Positions 51,653 to 61,125 of a stretch of 64,000 nucleotides of DNA are shown piece after piece. The stretch comes from an uncultured Clostridia bacterium. Lineage in GTDB: Bacteria > Bacillota > Clostridia > Oscillospirales > Acutalibacteraceae. Position numbers and translations under genes: made by a program. The stretch covers positions 95,803-159,802 of the forward strand of contig CALAUI010000024.1 in the NCBI GenBank assembly GCA_937892115.1. The letters are read 5' to 3'. The notes below the pieces were generated by a model. That model did not search any database. It was not told where the DNA came from and saw only the letters and a list, made by a program, of their open reading frames with translations. Position 1 is the stretch's first letter; the number at the start of each line of letters is the position of its first letter.

Positions 51653-53623
51653 TTATGCAATGCAAAACTTTTTTGCAATGGTTTTCAGTATTATTGAAAC
51701 GAAAGCTGCATATTGTTGTTTGAAGTCATAAGCGAAATATTTATCCAATACGCGCTTATTTTCTTCATCAGCATCTTTTTTTATTTCCGGAAAAGGTTTG
51801 AATGATTTTCGCGCCGCTTCAATAACTACGCGGGAGTATTCACAGGTTGTTGAATCTACAGATACTTCAGCCAATTTATCTACAATTGGTTTATTCCCTA
51901 GGTCTTCATTAATAGTCCGTGGGATAAAAATGTAATTAAAAATGGATGCGGAATACTTTTTTACGTCAGCCGGATATTCATACTCGTAATAACCTTCTGC
52001 ATTTGCATATTTTACCTTGCATTTGAACGAATTATTAACTATAAAATGCTCCACGCTGAACATTTCGTTGTTCGTTAGAAATACATTAAGATTCGTAGCT
52101 TCACCCTTTTTTACGCCCAACTTATTGCTTTGGAAAACGAAAAAGTTATACACCGCAGCCAGAGCAATGCTATGATAACGTTGCTGTTCATTATCAGGAT
52201 TTGTACTATATTTAAATTCCGCACTGCGTTTTCGTTCTTCGATTGTATCTTTGTTGCAATAGGTTGCAATAGCGGTACGTATTTCCTCATCCCAATTGGC
52301 TGATTTTAATATTTTTTCTACAGGTTCAATTCCTTTCTTGTTTTCAAATAGTGAAAACAGGGTGGCAAACATCTGTACTGCATACAACTTTTTATAAGAT
52401 TCTTTACGGTTATCGGAAGAGTTCATTAACGTGTTGAGCGCGTATTTAATTACAACCGCTTTTGATACAACAACTTTTCTGTCCATAAGGACCATTTGCA
52501 TGAATGTAAAGAAATTTGATATATCAATGTCATCAATTTTTTCTGCCGGATCTTCTACGACAAATAGGCTTTTAAATTTTGTGCCCGGACTAGAATTTGA
52601 CACTATGTCGATAGCGATAGTTAGAAATTTTATTATTTTCTCCAACATTTCCCGAATAAACTTATTGTTGTTTATTACCTTCAAGATGTGCTCTCCGGCA
52701 TAATGCATGGTTCGGTCTATCAAAACCTTTTGCTTAAGGCAAAAGTCCTCTCCAAAAACAACATCCTTATATTTATCGTTGTCATATATATAGCAATACA
52801 GAAAATGTTCAATCATTTTCATTAAAGGGTAACAATCGCTTTTCGAATGTGAAGTCTTACATAATTCGTTAAACTCCAGCGATTTCCGCTTCATTTCCAC
52901 CCACAATTGACGTGATGCATCGCTTGAATCAAGGTGGAACAAATACCCTTTAAAAATATCCTCTGCGTCTAGTTTGATACCTTTTAGATTAACGTCCAGG
53001 AAATACTCAATGCTGTAATTGGTGGAATCTTCTTCTGACAAAATAATATTAAACTCACAACGATAAAGATTGGTTAAAAAGTCTCTTGCCGATGATGCGT
53101 CAGCAATAATTTCAGAGTCTTCTATTGTTTTCCACAGTAACTGAAATCGCTCCGCTTGCTTATATTGATCACTCGCTTTTACTTCTTCGGCTAAAGAAGG
53201 TTCCATTTCGGAGAAGGAATAGTTATTTTTTTGGAATATGCCATACTCCGGGAAACTTTCATTCTCAATTGCGCATAGTTCTGGTGGAGCAGTGAGTTCA
53301 TCACCATATTTTGTCATGGTAAACTGAATCAGCATACGCAGCAGAGACGTTCTTTGCTGCCCATCAATAATTGAATATCTTTTATTTTCATTTCTGGTTA
53401 GTATAAGATTCCCAAGAAACTTGTCCCGGCGCGAGATGTCATTCATCAGTTCTATGAGGTTTTCCGGTAGCCATCGGATTTCACGTTGAAAATCAGGAAT
53501 AACATAAATGCGTCCTTTTTCCAGCTCAAAAACTTTTTCGTCTGTTCCACTTATTTTTATAGTAACTGCTTCTTGACCGAGAAAGTCCTTCACATTTACG
53601 ATAGTACCCTTGATGTTTGACAT
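51653..53623 (-). CDS. DUF262 protein with HNH-like C-terminus (GmrSD/SspE-like)
   Basis: A 656-aa protein. The DUF262 start YVIPDFQREIRW (40-51) and the NTP-binding YSIIDGQQRTSLL (83-95, DGQQR 87-91) are intact. The C-terminal domain has VEHFIVNNSF and FNYIFIPRTINEDLGN, which fit the DUF1524 His-Asn nuclease pattern in weakened form. DUF262-DUF1524 proteins include GmrSD, which cuts modified phage DNA, and SspE, which restricts unmodified DNA in phosphorothioate systems. Its place 15 bases after dndE makes it a candidate restriction effector. The ATG at 53623 follows AGAGGTGG; an upstream GTG has no site. Confidence 0.85.
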   Translation of the reverse strand: MSNIKGTIVNVKDFLGQEAVTIKISGTDEKVFELEKGRIYVIPDFQREIRWLPENLIELMNDISRRDKFLGNLILTRNENKRYSIIDGQQRTSLLRMLIQFTMTKYGDELTAPPELCAIENESFPEYGIFQKNNYSFSEMEPSLAEEVKASDQYKQAERFQLLWKTIEDSEIIADASSARDFLTNLYRCEFNIILSEEDSTNYSIEYFLDVNLKGIKLDAEDIFKGYLFHLDSSDASRQLWVEMKRKSLEFNELCKTSHSKSDCYPLMKMIEHFLYCYIYDNDKYKDVVFGEDFCLKQKVLIDRTMHYAGEHILKVINNNKFIREMLEKIIKFLTIAIDIVSNSSPGTKFKSLFVVEDPAEKIDDIDISNFFTFMQMVLMDRKVVVSKAVVIKYALNTLMNSSDNRKESYKKLYAVQMFATLFSLFENKKGIEPVEKILKSANWDEEIRTAIATYCNKDTIEERKRSAEFKYSTNPDNEQQRYHSIALAAVYNFFVFQSNKLGVKKGEATNLNVFLTNNEMFSVEHFIVNNSFKCKVKYANAEGYYEYEYPADVKKYSASIFNYIFIPRTINEDLGNKPIVDKLAEVSVDSTTCEYSRVVIEAARKSFKPFPEIKKDADEENKRVLDKYFAYDFKQQYAAFVSIILKTIAKKFCIA

Positions 53624-53638
53624 ACAATCCACCTCTTT

Positions 53639-54016
53639 TTATATACCGGTTTTGTTGCTCAAAAGGCCTGTTAGAAAATCGCTATTATACTTAAACTCGC
53701 TATAGATCATCCGGGCTCCGCGATCCAAATGGGCTTTCAGATATTTCTGAAAAAAATCATCGTCAGAGATATGCCGTCCTTCGTGCATCTCTATCAGGCT
53801 CTTATACAATTCGTCCCACTCTCCGGTAATCGTTTGTCTGTTTAATTCAAGGCCGTATGTATCTGTGTGGAAATCATTTTCTTGTAATGGTCCTCCGCGT
53901 TTAAGCGACATTGAAATAGCAAGCTTTGAAAGAATGAAGGGCGCATAGTTAGTGCTGGCAGCCATTTCTTCGAAAAATATCATAGTTTTTTTTGACGTTC
54001 TAATCTTAAAAACCAT
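53639..54016 (-). CDS. dndE: DNA sulfur modification protein DndE
   Basis: A 125-aa protein with the DndE start FKIRTSKKTMIFFEEMAAST and FILSKLAISMSLKRG. DndE binds nicked DNA and is needed to place sulfur in the DNA backbone with DndC and DndD. The ATG at 54016 lies one base after the DndD stop, with GAGGTG as its ribosome site. Length matches the family (about 110-130 aa). Confidence 0.9.
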   Translation of the reverse strand: MVFKIRTSKKTMIFFEEMAASTNYAPFILSKLAISMSLKRGGPLQENDFHTDTYGLELNRQTITGEWDELYKSLIEMHEGRHISDDDFFQKYLKAHLDRGARMIYSEFKYNSDFLTGLLSNKTGI

Positions 54017-54017
54017 C

Positions 54018-56105
54018 TCACACCTCAAAATACTTTCCGCTCACGACTGTCGTCCGCTTGTTGTCGTTGTTCTCCAGCATATAGGTAGCAGCAATCTTAT
54101 CATCCATAATTTGTACATGTTCGGAACTGATCTCTTCGTTGGTGGACAGGATAAAGACCTGTCCATTTAACTGGCGGAAGAAATGCTCAGATATATTTTT
54201 TCTATGTTCTGTGTCAATTCGGGCAAAGGGCGTGTCGATTATGAATGGGATTTCGTGATTACAAAGCTGAACAAGGGAGTGGTAAAGAGCCATAATAAAA
54301 ATCTGCTTTTCACCATTCGAGAGTGTTGCTTTATCAATCTCAACGAGGAGATCAACGCCCCCGGTATCGTGTCTCTGATATACAGCAGCTATCTCATCCA
54401 GCCCTTTTACTCCGGTAAGGTTTTGTAGTTCCCTGACAGCGACATCTCCCAGCATAGCGGCCACGTGCTCTTCTGAATTCGTTGTTAGAATCTCAACAAT
54501 TTTACTTGCAGAAAAGCTTTCCCGACGATATAAATGCGTATTAAAGCCGTCGTCGATCCGAATATCATCTATAAAATGCGTCTTACGCATAAGAGTGCGG
54601 ATCTCGCTTCTGAAAAACTCTTCGACTTTTTCGATTTGCCTTTGGAAAAGCACCTGCTGCAGTTTGTCAAGCATAATGATAGATTTTGCTGAAATATCTG
54701 TGATCGACGCCTTTTTCAGCTCAGCTTCCAAGCGAGACTGCACATGCGATAGGACCGATTCCGCCTGCCCAACTACGCTCTGCTGGTCTGCCACCTTTTG
54801 TTCCAGTTCCACCCGCTGGACTAATAAAAGGCTCTTCGTCTCGAACAGTTGTGCCCGCTTTTGCATATATTCCTGTACAGAAGATACACTGCTGTTATCA
54901 AGCTCTTGGCGCAACTTTGCTGTAAGGTTCAAAGATTGCTTAATTGCCCTACGGCATTTGCCTACTTTTTCTGCGTCAAATTCAAGAATGCGGTTAATCT
55001 GGCCTAAAAGGATGGCGCTCTGCTCAATAGAAAGGTTTAGAATGGGTTCACTTTTATCTCCAAATTGCTGAAATGCGATTTTTTGAATTTCAGCCACCCG
55101 CGTTCCAATGATTGCTGCTATTTCCGGGCTATTCATAACTTCACAGAAGTTAATGTACTTTTGCGCTTTGTTCTCGCTTTCAATCTGGCTTTTCAAAGCA
55201 GAAATTTGATCGCGTATCATTAAAAACGGAATCAGTTCATTGGCCCACTTTTTTAGAAGTGCATTCCAGTTTTCACGTTTCCGTTCCTCATCCTTCAGTG
55301 CAAATATTTTGGTATCCCATTCCTCTTGGGAAATACCACCTTTTTGATAGTATTCTGTTTCCAATGCAGCAATTTCTGCTTCACAGGAATCTATTTCACT
55401 TATGCAGTTTTTTAGTAGTTCAGTAAGGGCTACATATTTTTCTTTTGCTATAGCCACGGATTCTTTTGCAGCGATATATTCATCCAATGCGGGGGCAGAT
55501 TTACCTTTTCCGGCGCTAATCCTCCGAAAGTTTTTGCGCATAATGTCAAAGGTGTCATATCCGCACAAGGTTAAAAATGCATTTTTTATTCTTGCATTAC
55601 TTCCTTCCTCCAAAAAGAAATCCGCTATTTTTTCTCCATCGAAGAAGTATAAATTGAACAATTCTGGCGGAATAACGGATAAAAGATACTTTTCAAAATC
55701 CGCAATCTCTTCATTGCTAAGAAGGCTTCCGTTTTTAAGAACGCAGAATTCCTCTGACAATGCATCTGTCAATGTCCACTCGCGCAACAGATCATATGTA
55801 TCGACGCCTCTACCATTATTCAGTTCTATCGTCATCTGCACATGAGCTTTTGCGGGGCGAATCATTTTGGCTTCATTGTTGATCAGCTTTGTAACGGCAC
55901 GATAATAGAATGAATTTTGGTTTTTATAGCCCATGCTCATATAGCCGTATAGACAAATTCGCATAGCAGTAAACAGAGTTGTCTTACCGGCGCCGTTTTT
56001 TCCTCCGATTAATACGATGTTTTTTCCATCGGTTCCTCGTGTATCAAAGACGTTTTCACCCTCATACGAGCCGAAATTATATAGAACAATCTTATCAATT
56101 ATCAT
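54018..56105 (-). CDS. dndD: DNA sulfur modification protein DndD
   Basis: A 695-aa SMC/Rad50-like ATPase. Walker A is GGKNGAGKTT (34-43). YFFDGEKIADFF follows near residue 155, a long coiled coil fills the middle, and Walker B is FIIDTPFARID (about 621-631) with an ILSTNEEI end. DndD supplies ATPase activity, probably for DNA structure changes during sulfur insertion. It overlaps dndC by 11 bases. A related ATPase lies in the upstream module (59137-61125). Confidence 0.93.
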   Translation of the reverse strand: MIIDKIVLYNFGSYEGENVFDTRGTDGKNIVLIGGKNGAGKTTLFTAMRICLYGYMSMGYKNQNSFYYRAVTKLINNEAKMIRPAKAHVQMTIELNNGRGVDTYDLLREWTLTDALSEEFCVLKNGSLLSNEEIADFEKYLLSVIPPELFNLYFFDGEKIADFFLEEGSNARIKNAFLTLCGYDTFDIMRKNFRRISAGKGKSAPALDEYIAAKESVAIAKEKYVALTELLKNCISEIDSCEAEIAALETEYYQKGGISQEEWDTKIFALKDEERKRENWNALLKKWANELIPFLMIRDQISALKSQIESENKAQKYINFCEVMNSPEIAAIIGTRVAEIQKIAFQQFGDKSEPILNLSIEQSAILLGQINRILEFDAEKVGKCRRAIKQSLNLTAKLRQELDNSSVSSVQEYMQKRAQLFETKSLLLVQRVELEQKVADQQSVVGQAESVLSHVQSRLEAELKKASITDISAKSIIMLDKLQQVLFQRQIEKVEEFFRSEIRTLMRKTHFIDDIRIDDGFNTHLYRRESFSASKIVEILTTNSEEHVAAMLGDVAVRELQNLTGVKGLDEIAAVYQRHDTGGVDLLVEIDKATLSNGEKQIFIMALYHSLVQLCNHEIPFIIDTPFARIDTEHRKNISEHFFRQLNGQVFILSTNEEISSEHVQIMDDKIAATYMLENNDNKRTTVVSGKYFEV

Positions 56106-57468
56106 TTTTTAATCCCTTCTCGATACTGTCAAAGTGAAGCCACCCTTGATTAATAATCCGGTCAAAAGCCTTTGTAATCATGGAACCTTTCGTATAGTAT
56201 TTATTCGCTTCGATTTCAATAATCAGCTTAGCGATCAGTTCGAATTCCACATCATTTTCTTCGCATTGCTGCTTAATCTCATCAATGACCTCTGCTGGGA
56301 AGATTGGCGCTTTATACTGATCCCAAGGAAGCGTCTTTCCGGTTACTTCGTTATAGAGTTCCACCAGGCTCCGCCGTGTTAGATCGCCTTCACTATCCCA
56401 CATCATATCGATTTGCTTTAATTCCTCTATTGTGATAAGGGACAAGCCGGTATCTACTTCAAGCTGTAAAAGGCGGCGAAGCATTTCTCTCCGAGTTTCC
56501 ATAGTAAAGGGCCCTTCACCCAGCGATCCGTCGGGTTTGCGGTACATAGAACCATTTCTACGTTTGTATTCACGAGCGCCAGGGGTTGTACGCATAGAAA
56601 GCATCCAGTTGCGGAAATCGCGCAGAGGAATCAACCACTCTTCTCCGCGGTCAATGAATGTTTTTAAGGACTTATCTTCCTTTACCATTGTGCAGATCCA
56701 GCAGCCGAAACGTGAATTCCCGGTCACCGGAATCTTGTTTTCATCGATTTCTCCGATAACGCTTGCTTCTTCTCCAAGATTCTCTCCTTGATAAAGTGAA
56801 AACAGGTATTTGTTATCAGATCCCCAGGGCGTTTTTGCATCACCCTTCAGCAAGAATTTCCAAACCTCTTCATTCGGAATCTCTGTTAGCGGGTTGTAAA
56901 CATAGGCATTTTCAATGTCATTATGCGGCACAAGGAGTTTGCCTTCAATTTCTCTTGCTCGAATATTATTAGCCCTGTATGTACTTTCCGCCTTGCGCAC
57001 GCCTAATAGCAGGACTACTTCACCATTATTCTTGATCGTTTCGAGCGTATATGCGTTCATAGGATGAATTTTCAGACGCTCTGTACACCAGCGGAATCCC
57101 GGCGGTTCCGGCGTGGGGTAACCCAAACCTATCGTTTTGCACCAGAAAGTGTCTTCGACCTTCGGATATATAATGTCTGCCTTTACATTTAAGCGGGCTC
57201 CTGCATCGTTAATCATTGCAGACATTCTGTGCATATAGTCACGCACGATTGGGTTTTCTACCATAGTGTCTGAGGACACGATATAAACGGTCTTATTTCG
57301 TTTTTCTGCTGGAAGGCGTTCCAGCATTTCCATGACAAGGCAGCATAACAAGGTGGAGTCTTTTCCGCCGCTGAATCCGATCATCCAGGGACGCTTATCG
57401 TTTTGATAAACGAGTGCCATTTCTTGAAGAATGTCCTCGTATGCTGCAAATTCACCTGTGTACTTCAT
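56095..57468 (-). CDS. dndC: DNA sulfur modification protein DndC
   Basis: A 457-aa PP-loop ATP pyrophosphatase. The PP-loop is SGGKDST (33-39). Cysteines in EDTFWCKT, GFRWCTERLK and FGCWICT match the DndC iron-sulfur cluster positions. DndC activates the DNA backbone and passes sulfur taken from DndA or a host cysteine desulfurase. The ATG is one base after the DndB stop. Confidence 0.95.
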   Translation of the reverse strand: MKYTGEFAAYEDILQEMALVYQNDKRPWMIGFSGGKDSTLLCCLVMEMLERLPAEKRNKTVYIVSSDTMVENPIVRDYMHRMSAMINDAGARLNVKADIIYPKVEDTFWCKTIGLGYPTPEPPGFRWCTERLKIHPMNAYTLETIKNNGEVVLLLGVRKAESTYRANNIRAREIEGKLLVPHNDIENAYVYNPLTEIPNEEVWKFLLKGDAKTPWGSDNKYLFSLYQGENLGEEASVIGEIDENKIPVTGNSRFGCWICTMVKEDKSLKTFIDRGEEWLIPLRDFRNWMLSMRTTPGAREYKRRNGSMYRKPDGSLGEGPFTMETRREMLRRLLQLEVDTGLSLITIEELKQIDMMWDSEGDLTRRSLVELYNEVTGKTLPWDQYKAPIFPAEVIDEIKQQCEENDVEFELIAKLIIEIEANKYYTKGSMITKAFDRIINQGWLHFDSIEKGLKNDN

Positions 57469-57469
57469 A

Positions 57470-58534
57470 TCAATTCTTCTCCAACATCATTTTCTCTTTT
57501 TGTCGTTCCTCTTTTGTCAGAGAGATTCCAATACTCTTTTTTATAAGTGAACACGTAAGGGAAATCGCTTCTTCGCTGTTTAGCACTTTTCCGTTTTGGC
57601 GGATTGTCCTTCCTACCCACGCTTCATTTGTCCGCAGCCAGTCAATAGACCGCAGCTTAGAAAGATACAGTTCCATATTTTCATCACGATGCTCGTAAAA
57701 ATATCTGCCCAGTTTTCCAAATGCGCTAATAGTAATAGCTAGTGCCACAATATAGTTTTCTCTAAGAGCCTTCTTGGTGAGCGTTTTGTTTAGGACCTCT
57801 TGCCATTCAATAATATTGTCAGAAAGCAGACGCCAAAAATCCATTAAGAATTGTTCATCGTCCGCTGTGCACTTTTCTCCATGAATGATTTTTTGGTTTG
57901 CCTTATAAATCATGTTCAAGGTGAATAGGTTCGAAGAGTTTTTCCCCAAAATATCCCGCTCTTTATCGGTGTATCTTTTGAAGAAGGGGATAGCGTCGAT
58001 CACATTCTTCGTCGCAACTGCAATCTCATCGCGTGCATCATAAAGTGTAGAAAGGGAGTTCGATGTTTTTACGGCGTGTTTATTCAGATCCGTAAACATC
58101 TGCTGGCTACGAGCAAGCCCTTCATCAGCAAAAAACACAATAGAGATAGTTTCCTTCTCCAGAGAGGAATCTTCATCCATTGCCGCCAAGATCGCAGCTT
58201 TACGATGCTGCCCATCGTTGATTAGAAACACGGATTCCATATCAACTTCGAGCACACCCACATCCGCATTGTCAAGAGCGGTAAAATGGAATTCGCCATC
58301 AATCGATGCGGAAAGTGCGGAAAAGACATAGGTATCCCGATTATCCAAAATATATTTCTTTATTTCAGGAATACGGGCCTCGTTGATTCTGCGCTGTGCT
58401 CTATATTCCGGGAGCACGATTTCTTCTTCTGCTGGGAAAAGACGGGCAAGTAGTTTTAACGGAACCATTGAAATATAGTATTCTCTGCCGGCCTGTAGGC
58501 CACGGACAGCCGGAAAACGATATGAGAAATTCAT
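57470..58534 (-). CDS. dndB: DNA sulfur modification protein DndB
   Basis: A 354-aa DGQHR-domain protein. The motif INDGQHRKAAI is at residues 105-115, with the QRRIN segment at 47-51. In known systems DndB is not needed for modification but limits it and represses dnd transcription. Here it is the first gene after the palindrome promoter, which fits autoregulation. GAGGTGA precedes the ATG. Confidence 0.92.
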   Translation of the reverse strand: MNFSYRFPAVRGLQAGREYYISMVPLKLLARLFPAEEEIVLPEYRAQRRINEARIPEIKKYILDNRDTYVFSALSASIDGEFHFTALDNADVGVLEVDMESVFLINDGQHRKAAILAAMDEDSSLEKETISIVFFADEGLARSQQMFTDLNKHAVKTSNSLSTLYDARDEIAVATKNVIDAIPFFKRYTDKERDILGKNSSNLFTLNMIYKANQKIIHGEKCTADDEQFLMDFWRLLSDNIIEWQEVLNKTLTKKALRENYIVALAITISAFGKLGRYFYEHRDENMELYLSKLRSIDWLRTNEAWVGRTIRQNGKVLNSEEAISLTCSLIKKSIGISLTKEERQKEKMMLEKN

Positions 58535-58552
58535 AATTCACCTCAAAAGAAC

Positions 58553-58592
58553 AGCGTGATATACTTAAGTATGTACTTAAGTATATCACGCT
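58553..58592. promoter_or_regulatory. Perfect 40-bp palindrome, operator of dndBCDE
   Basis: Two perfect 19-bp arms (58553-58571 and 58574-58592) flank a TG centre. Each arm contains TACTTAAGTA, itself a palindrome, so two full sites lie side by side (58562-58571 and 58574-58583). The -10 box of the dndB promoter (58585-58580) lies inside it. Confidence 0.85.
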
Positions 58593-58608
58593 TGTCGCTT
58601 TTTGTCAA
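58580..58608 (-). promoter_or_regulatory. Promoter of dndBCDE
   Basis: Minus-strand TTGACA (58608-58603), a 17-base spacer and TATACT (58585-58580). The -10 box sits within the 40-bp palindrome. Confidence 0.85.
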
Positions 58609-58628
58609 TAACTTGCTAAACGAATCGT

Positions 58629-59144
58629 TTACTCGAAATCTTCAATTTCTAATTCTTCTTCGATGATGTTCGCTCCTGACTCATATGTGGAATTCAGAAA
58701 AGTCATCAAAGATTCCAGAAGCTCCACATCTTCAGTATCAGCAATTACATCAGAAAGCTTTGTGATTCCGTAATTCGCGAATCGGGTTAAGAATGCAACA
58801 GGGTTAAAATCTGGTTTTGCTTTATCGTTAAAAGCTAATTCTAAACGTGTGTCCTCATCTAAATCTAAATGCTTGGTAGTAACCATTGCGGTTTGAAACA
58901 TAAACTCCAACAACGCTCTGTTTTGTGCTTTCCCCAAGACATTTCGACCAACGGAGTGAGGTTCCACCTCATATCCATCGGGAACCATGTTTTCTGTTTC
59001 AATCTGGCAATCGAACATCATTCCAATCGAAATGCAAAGAGCAAATACATCCCACTGGGTTTCAAACACGGTTCCAACCAGTTTTTCGAGTGCATCATGC
59101 CAAATTGGACCTCTTAAATAGGCATCAGTTGTAAGTTCAAGCAT
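58629..59144 (-). CDS. Unknown 171-aa protein of the defence module
   Basis: Not recognised. It is mainly helical and acidic, with a very acidic C-terminus (IIEEELEIEDFE) and no membrane segment. Its ATG overlaps the stop of the SMC-like ATPase gene by eight bases, so it is made together with it. The gene ends just before the dndB promoter, so it closes the upstream module. The low charge and helical build suggest a complex partner rather than an enzyme; this is inference. Confidence 0.75.
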   Translation of the reverse strand: MLELTTDAYLRGPIWHDALEKLVGTVFETQWDVFALCISIGMMFDCQIETENMVPDGYEVEPHSVGRNVLGKAQNRALLEFMFQTAMVTTKHLDLDEDTRLELAFNDKAKPDFNPVAFLTRFANYGITKLSDVIADTEDVELLESLMTFLNSTYESGANIIEEELEIEDFE

Positions 59145-61125
59145 TTAAGCTAAACACCTCCGGGTTGTAACCTTTTTCTATATAGGATACATTTCTTTCC
59201 GCATTACTATAAATGGTCCAAACATTTTCAATACCGGTTTCACCAAAGCAACCGTTAATATCATCCTTTGAAAACAAAATAACCTGCGGCGCATAAGCGG
59301 GTATCGTATTAATTACGTTTTGCCGCTGAATAACATCAAGTTTAGAAAACGGGCCGTCAAGGATTAGCGGAAACTCTTTGCCTTTCAACTCCGGCACATC
59401 GCCAAGTAGTTTAAATATGCCTCCAATGTAAGCAAAAGACACTACAGCAAATTGCCCTTCAGATTTTGCTTCGTCTCCAAAACTGTCTTTCACACTCAGT
59501 TCAAACTTTTCGGTCATATCTACCTTTCTTGTACTAGTGAGCATTCTACCCAACAATTCCTGAATTGCAAAGCGAAGGGTTTCACTATAATGCTTTGCAG
59601 CATTTTTCAACGTGCTATCAAAATATATTCTGACGGCCTCCATAATAGCAATTTGCTCATCAATACTCTTGTTCGCACTATTTGCCGCCAAAAGTTCGTC
59701 CAATTTCTTTTTGCGTTGCTTCTTGATCTGATCTTGCAATCCGAGATCTTTTGTGGCCTTTTCTAATTCCCCACGCCAATATCGCTGAGACTCTTCTGCC
59801 TTTGCCCGTTTTGCAATCAATTCATCAACGTTTTCGCCTTGTTTCTGCTCCTCATCGATATCATGGATTTCAAGCTGAAGCTCTGCAATTTGATCTCTGT
59901 ACTTAAAAATGGCATTTAGATGTTCCAACAGCACTTCACTGTTATATGTTGCACTCCACCGTACTGCATTGTTCTTGAATTGATCGTAAATATACTTATA
60001 TGACAGCGGCGGGAACATTCTAAGGAGGTTATTTAAAGACTCCCGCTCTGCGTCTGTAATTGGATTGCCGCATAGACACGTATTCTCTTTCAGTAAGGAA
60101 AGAACCAACTCTTTTGTCAAACCCGGTAAAAGCTGTTCGTCTTCGACTTTTAACCCAATTCTAAGCTGCGCTTCCTCAACTACACGGGCGAGAAGCAGAT
60201 ATGGGTAATTCGCCATTGTAGTTGCACCAAAAGCTTTCATCTCACGTTGAATAGCAGTTTCAAGAGCTTTTATGGAATCCTTTGCTTTTTTGCGACGCTT
60301 TTCTAGTGCTTCTTGAGAAGGATTGCTACCGATCCGCTCGGACAATTCTTGAGCTTCTTGTTTGTAACGTTCGATTGACGCCTTACAGGACCGTATTTTC
60401 TCTTCTAGATCTTCTACCCATTTCAACGCTTGGCGATACAGACCCCTTGCTTTTATTACATCAGCATTTGTACTGTTTTCAGCGCGACTAAAATAAAGCT
60501 TTCCTAACACGGTTGAGGTACCGCTGCTCTGCGTACCAATATGTACAAGCGCCTGCTCGTATATATCCAGATCAAAAATAGAGTAAAGGGCCTTTCGCAG
60601 TGCCTTTGCCGAATCTCTGCCTTTCTGATTTAAATCGGCAATCATGCTTTCACCATCAAAGAAGAAATACTGTGACAAACCACTTGGCAGTATTTGCTCA
60701 ATGATGTTTACAGGATCATCGGAAACTGTCTTCCAGTCGTCTCCAATTTTTTTAGATAACCGAAATTTTTTGTTTATAACCTTTGATTCCAGCTGTTCTT
60801 TTTGATATATCCACTCTCTTCTAAGCGAGTAATACTCAGTAATGCCATCCGCGTTGGGGTGTTCGAAATCGATTACACCCAGCACAGAAAACACCTGATG
60901 AAAGCTGGCTGCTTGTTCAAACTCCAGGTTATACATTTTATTGCTCGCGGTTTTGTTGAAATGAACCTCACCGTAAAAAATCCACTGAAAAAGCTGGTGT
61001 AGCGTTGTTTTACCAACTCCGTTAGGACCATAGATAACCGAAACACTACCATCTGTCGGAAAATCCATACGGCAGTGGTCACGGAAGTTTCTAAAGTTCT
61101 CAAACTCAATCCTGCTGATCTTCAT
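59137..61125 (-). CDS. DndD-like SMC-type ATPase
   Basis: A 662-aa ATPase. The start KISRIEFENFRNFRDH and Walker A YGPNGVGKTT (32-41) are RecF/Rad50-like. QYFFFDGES (about 152-160) matches the DndD YFFDGE motif. A coiled coil fills 220-340, and a Cys pair C350-x-C352 in ENTCLCGNPIT suggests a zinc hook. Walker B is FPLILDGPFSKLD (about 585-597). It overlaps the small gene before it and the unknown gene after it, so the four form one transcript. It resembles DndD but is a separate gene, probably the ATPase of the restriction module. Confidence 0.85.
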   Translation of the reverse strand: MKISRIEFENFRNFRDHCRMDFPTDGSVSVIYGPNGVGKTTLHQLFQWIFYGEVHFNKTASNKMYNLEFEQAASFHQVFSVLGVIDFEHPNADGITEYYSLRREWIYQKEQLESKVINKKFRLSKKIGDDWKTVSDDPVNIIEQILPSGLSQYFFFDGESMIADLNQKGRDSAKALRKALYSIFDLDIYEQALVHIGTQSSGTSTVLGKLYFSRAENSTNADVIKARGLYRQALKWVEDLEEKIRSCKASIERYKQEAQELSERIGSNPSQEALEKRRKKAKDSIKALETAIQREMKAFGATTMANYPYLLLARVVEEAQLRIGLKVEDEQLLPGLTKELVLSLLKENTCLCGNPITDAERESLNNLLRMFPPLSYKYIYDQFKNNAVRWSATYNSEVLLEHLNAIFKYRDQIAELQLEIHDIDEEQKQGENVDELIAKRAKAEESQRYWRGELEKATKDLGLQDQIKKQRKKKLDELLAANSANKSIDEQIAIMEAVRIYFDSTLKNAAKHYSETLRFAIQELLGRMLTSTRKVDMTEKFELSVKDSFGDEAKSEGQFAVVSFAYIGGIFKLLGDVPELKGKEFPLILDGPFSKLDVIQRQNVINTIPAYAPQVILFSKDDINGCFGETGIENVWTIYSNAERNVSYIEKGYNPEVFSLNA

